Positions 5,974 to 8,098 of a stretch of 8,098 bases of DNA are shown here, in pieces. The translations under genes and the position numbers were made by a program. Position 1 is the stretch's first letter. Every line of letters begins with the position of its first letter. Below the pieces are notes generated by a model. That model worked only from the letters and a program-made list of their open reading frames with translations. It was not told the origin of the DNA and made no database searches. The stretch is from Thermoflexia bacterium (GTDB lineage: Bacteria > Chloroflexota > Anaerolineae > B4-G1 > SLSP01), in NCBI GenBank assembly GCA_030605705.1, contig JAUWHU010000537.1, forward strand, positions 1 to 8,098. Reading direction: 5' to 3'.

Positions 5974-6430
5974 GACCCACCTCCTTAATCTTTTGCAGCA
6001 GGTCACGGGTGTGAAAGTCGTACATTGGCTTCAGATCAGCGTACACCTGTCCGGCCCGCACTTCGAAGTCCACCCGCGCCCGCCGGTCGCGCTCGTAGAG
6101 CAGCCGTCCGTGCCGGAGCACCTGGTGCTGGAGGATCGGCGGGGCGGTGTTCAGCATGACCACATCCACTTCTCGGTTGGCAAAGCGCTCCAGTTCACCC
6201 ATCAGTTGCAGCTGGCGGTCTCCTACTGTCAGTGGGTCAGAAGCATCGGCGAGCAGGATGGCCGTGTCCACGTCGGAGTGGGGGGTCGCCCGCCCCTCCG
6301 CCAGGGAACCGAAGAGATAAACCGCCACCACGTCCGGCTGCGTAGCCATGAAATCCGCGAGGCCGACCTCGTCCACTTGCGGGGGCTGGGTTTGTTTTCG
6401 CCGTATGCTTTCGTTTCCTGCGGTTGCCAT
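5924..6430 (-). CDS. mntA: MntA-like minimal nucleotidyltransferase antitoxin
   Basis: A 168-residue protein with the minimal nucleotidyltransferase motif GSX10DXD: G41-S42 and D53-V-D55 in GSLAEGRATPHSDVD, with D89 in NREVDVVML as likely third metal ligand. In the known system this enzyme transfers AMP from ATP to the HepT tyrosine and so silences the toxin. The start at 6430 is preferred to the ATG at 6466 because GAGGAG lies six bases upstream of it. The last ~16 residues, including a run of six arginines, are encoded in the stretch that also encodes the hepT N-terminus in another frame. It lies 60 bases after the wecB stop and has its own likely promoter. Confidence 0.87.
   Translation of the reverse strand: MATAGNESIRRKQTQPPQVDEVGLADFMATQPDVVAVYLFGSLAEGRATPHSDVDTAILLADASDPLTVGDRQLQLMGELERFANREVDVVMLNTAPPILQHQVLRHGRLLYERDRRARVDFEVRAGQVYADLKPMYDFHTRDLLQKIKEVGLGERRRRRRQPAKIAR
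5980..5986 (-). promoter_or_regulatory. Strong ribosome binding site that sets the hepT start at TTG
   Basis: AAGGAGG on the minus strand lies six bases before the TTG at 5973 and within the mntA reading frame. It is a full match to the anti-Shine-Dalgarno consensus core, and argues against the ATG at 6006, which has no such site. Confidence 0.7.
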
Positions 6431-6454
6431 AGTTTGCTCCTCACTCTGGCAATC

Positions 6455-6483
6455 ATTATACGCCACGAACGGGGATGATGCAA
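6455..6483 (-). promoter_or_regulatory. Probable promoter of mntA-hepT
   Basis: On the minus strand a perfect TATAAT (6455-6460) follows TTGCAT (6478-6483; half of consensus) with a 17-base spacer. The predicted start is about 17-20 bases before the mntA ATG. It overlaps only the gap after wecB, so the toxin-antitoxin pair can be transcribed separately from wecB. Confidence 0.55.
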
Positions 6484-6490
6484 CCGCAGG

Positions 6491-7567
6491 TCACAGCAGG
6501 GGGTGCTCTTCCAGCATCGCCGCGCACAAGGCCGCGATGTGTTGGGCGGCGTGGCCGTCGCCGAAGAGCGGCGGCTGTTCGGTAACGGGTCGGAAAGTCC
6601 GCACGGCCTCCCTGATGCGTGCCGGGTTGGCTCCCACGAGCACATTCCAGCCGGCGGCCACCGTCTCAGGCCACTCGGTATCCCGGCGCAGCGTGATGCA
6701 GGGGACAGCCGCCATGTAGGCCTCTTTTTGCACACCGCCAGAGTCGGTGAGGATGAGATGGGCGTGCTTCTCCAGGACCAACATGTCTAAGTAGCCCACC
6801 GGTTCGATGAGACGCACGTGGGGGCCGGGTCGTATTCCGGCTGATTCTAACGCCTTGCAGGTGCGTGGGTGGACGGGGAAGATGACCGTCTCGCCGGTAG
6901 CTTCCAGGGCGTCCAGGATGCCGCGCAGCGTCGCCGGATCGTCGGTGTTCGCCGGGCGATGGACGGTCGCCAGGAGGTAACCGCCGGACCGCACCCCCAG
7001 GCCGGTCAGAGTGGCGCTGCGAGCCTCGGCCAGCTTGGCATTGTAGAGGTAGGCGTCAAACATCACGTCGCCGGTCAGGGTGACGCCGTGGGTGATGCCC
7101 TCGCGCGCCAGACACTCTACGGCAGTCTGCGTGGGGCAGAACAGCAGGTCGGCGGCGTGGTCGGTGAGCACGCGGTTGAGCTCCTCCGGCATGGCGCGGT
7201 TGAAGCTGCGCAGGCCGGCCTCGACGTGGGCAATGGGGATGTGCAGCTTGACCGCGGCCAGCGCGCCCGCCAGCGTCGAGTTGGTGTCGCCATAGACCAA
7301 CACGCCATCGGGTCGCTCCCGGAGCAATACCTCCTCAATGCGGATGAGCATCTGTCCCGTCTGCCACCCGTGAGAGCCGGAACCGATACCTAAATTGTAG
7401 TCCGGTTCTGGGATGTGGAGTTCGGCGAAGAAAACGCCGGACATATTTTTGTCATAGTGTTGCCCGGTGTGGACCAGGACTTCGTGAGCTACCGGGCGCA
7501 GTGCACGGCTGACCGGTGCAGCTTTGATGAACTGGGGGCGTGCCCCGACGATGGAAACGATTTTCAT
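6491..7567 (-). CDS. wecB: UDP-N-acetylglucosamine 2-epimerase, non-hydrolysing
   Basis: A 358-residue protein close to the usual ~375 of WecB/MnaA. It interconverts UDP-GlcNAc and UDP-ManNAc in the cytoplasm, supplying ManNAc or ManNAcA for surface polysaccharide. Family motifs run in order: MKIVSIVGARPQFIKAAPVS at the N-terminus, HTGQHYD (33-39), VYGDTNS with D94, AHVEAGLRSF with E116, MPEELNR with E128/E129, TVHRPANTD with H203, PVHPR, and TDSGGVQKEA (274-283). These cover the acidic and histidine residues known to matter in E. coli WecB. The frame is open 59 codons further upstream to an ATG at 7744, but that part lies in the dispersed repeat. MKIVSIVG at 7567, with GAGGAG just upstream, is the true start. 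The symbol mnaA is equally valid. Confidence 0.95.
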   Translation of the reverse strand: MKIVSIVGARPQFIKAAPVSRALRPVAHEVLVHTGQHYDKNMSGVFFAELHIPEPDYNLGIGSGSHGWQTGQMLIRIEEVLLRERPDGVLVYGDTNSTLAGALAAVKLHIPIAHVEAGLRSFNRAMPEELNRVLTDHAADLLFCPTQTAVECLAREGITHGVTLTGDVMFDAYLYNAKLAEARSATLTGLGVRSGGYLLATVHRPANTDDPATLRGILDALEATGETVIFPVHPRTCKALESAGIRPGPHVRLIEPVGYLDMLVLEKHAHLILTDSGGVQKEAYMAAVPCITLRRDTEWPETVAAGWNVLVGANPARIREAVRTFRPVTEQPPLFGDGHAAQHIAALCAAMLEEHPLL

Positions 7568-7606
7568 AACTCCTCGCAAAGGTGAAGAATGATCTGGCTC
7601 CACCGT

Positions 7607-7635
7607 ATTGTCACCTGTTTTCGTCTTTTGGTCAA
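7607..7635 (-). promoter_or_regulatory. Probable promoter of wecB
   Basis: On the minus strand, TTGACC (7630-7635) and GACAAT (7607-7612) are 17 bases apart, matching five and four of six consensus positions. The predicted start is about 33 bases before the wecB ATG. It is the best candidate between the repeat and wecB. Confidence 0.45.
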
Positions 7636-7722
7636 GCTTGGCGACATGGTCGCAGGAAGAAGGCGGCAAATTTTCGTCCTTGGCGGTGTGTAAACACTCG
7701 TGACGTATCTGCTCAATAAATA

Positions 7723-7851
7723 GGGGTAAAACATCTGTTACCACTCCTTTTTATACAGAGTCGCTGAGAGGCAGAGCCGCAGAGCGAACCAGATAAAACT
7801 GTGGGCACTACCTGCCCACACCTACGGTCTGCGCCTTTGCGCCTCTGCGTT
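7723..7851 (+). repeat. Dispersed repeat copy 2, with core inverted relative to copy 1
   Basis: The arm at 7723-7753 differs from copy 1 at one of 31 bases and lies in the same orientation. The core at about 7752-7851 matches the reverse complement of 3348-3447 at about 91 of 100 positions by hand alignment, including the hairpin TGTGGGCA/TGCCCACA (7800-7807 with 7813-7820) whose loop is now CTACC instead of GGTAG. The right end CTCTGCGTT is intact; the left end is degraded to ATACAGAG. On the minus strand the arm happens to encode MVTDVLPL, which creates a false upstream extension of wecB. Confidence 0.85.
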
Positions 7852-7884
7852 GCATCTGCCTGCCTCGAAAATAAACCGTCGGGC

Positions 7885-7914
7885 TTGACAAATTACGCCG
7901 GTTCATGTTATAGT
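7885..7914 (+). promoter_or_regulatory. Strong sigma70-type promoter P1
   Basis: TTGACA (7885-7890, full consensus) and TATAGT (7909-7914, five of six) are separated by 18 bases. The predicted start near 7921 is only about 27 bases before a terminator hairpin. Confidence 0.65.
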
Positions 7915-7947
7915 GTACCTGTCTTATACGTGTGATTTTTCAAGAGA

Positions 7948-7980
7948 GCACAGGTTGGCGTCGCCCACCAGTGCTTTTTT
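7948..7980 (+). terminator. Intrinsic terminator downstream of P1
   Basis: GCACAGGTTGG (7948-7958) pairs with CCCACCAGTGC (7964-7974) in nine of eleven positions, with loop CGTCG, followed at once by six T (7975-7980). With P1 it predicts a transcript of about 60 bases. It could end a small RNA, act as an attenuator for the gene to the right, or terminate read-through from the left. Confidence 0.65.
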
Positions 7981-7988
7981 AGACTGGG

Positions 7989-8016
7989 TTGACAAACCGA
8001 CAAATTTGAATATTCT
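7989..8016 (+). promoter_or_regulatory. Possible second promoter P2
   Basis: A full-consensus TTGACA (7989-7994) lies just after the terminator, with TATTCT (8011-8016; four of six) after a 16-base spacer. The DNA around and after it is clearly more AT-rich than the rest of the window. It would drive the gene that seems to begin near 8074. Confidence 0.4.
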
Positions 8017-8073
8017 CTAAAAATAGGTTACACTTAGATTAACGGAATATCATAGTAGTAAAGGATTGAGAGT

Positions 8074-8098
8074 TTGGCTCAAGATAGGATTCTGGATA
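8074..8098 (+). CDS. Possible start of a gene leaving the window
   Basis: A TTG at 8074 reads (M)AQDRILD to the window edge, with AAAGGA centred about ten bases upstream. The frame has a stop at 8059-8061, so the gene, if real, begins here. Too little is visible to name it. Confidence 0.25.

Noticed and set aside
5993..6478. 161-codon plus-strand open frame opposite mntA
   Set aside because: It is antisense to a gene with clear catalytic motifs, has no ribosome site and no recognisable domain; a shadow of GC-rich coding.
6869..7393. 174-codon plus-strand open frame opposite wecB
   Set aside because: Antisense to a complete, well-conserved epimerase and without motifs.
8066..8098. Resemblance to the 5' end of 16S rRNA (GAGAGTTTG...GGCTCA)
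   Set aside because: Only the first nine bases match; the conserved bases between GAGTTTG and GGCTCAG are missing and the following sequence does not continue as 16S rRNA.

Overview
The window is a GC-rich, densely packed bacterial segment. It holds two gene groups pointing towards each other and a non-coding right end. No gene fixes the taxon. GC-rich codons, a HerA-like ATPase in a mixed operon, two toxin-antitoxin modules, short purine-rich heptamer repeats and small dispersed repeats of the type AACGCAGAGGCGC would suit an environmental Chloroflexota (Anaerolineae-like) genome. That placement is inference.

Plus strand, 1-3153: a 5'-truncated HerA/DUF87-type ATPase, a heptamer tandem repeat running over its stop codon, a dual-specificity phosphatase, a 94-residue protein of unknown function, and a membrane-anchored two-HKD phospholipase D superfamily protein. 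Spacing is tight, from a 1-base overlap up to about 50 bases, so this looks like one operon. The stretch 3154-3585 has no convincing gene. It holds a possible gene remnant, a dispersed repeat, a 12-base palindrome and two stem-loops.

Minus strand, 7567 down to 3586: UDP-GlcNAc 2-epimerase (wecB/mnaA), an MntA-HepT toxin-antitoxin pair, a 19-codon remnant of a glycosyltransferase start, a VapBC-type toxin-antitoxin pair, and an intact family-4 glycosyltransferase. The epimerase and glycosyltransferase point to surface polysaccharide or glycoconjugate synthesis. The toxin-antitoxin modules sit between them. The remnant and the intact glycosyltransferase share 33 identical bases flanking the VapBC module, a scar of insertion or duplication.

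Non-coding 7568-8073: a probable wecB promoter, a second copy of the dispersed repeat whose 100-base core is inverted relative to the first copy while its 31-base arm is not, then a strong promoter, an intrinsic terminator about 30 bases downstream of the predicted start, a second promoter, and perhaps the TTG start of a gene leaving the window.

The observations most worth following are the duplicated glycosyltransferase start around vapBC, the core-inverted repeat pair bracketing the minus-strand cluster, and the promoter-terminator pair predicting a roughly 60-base RNA. I do not see a clearly new multi-gene system. All alignments and motif positions were done by eye.
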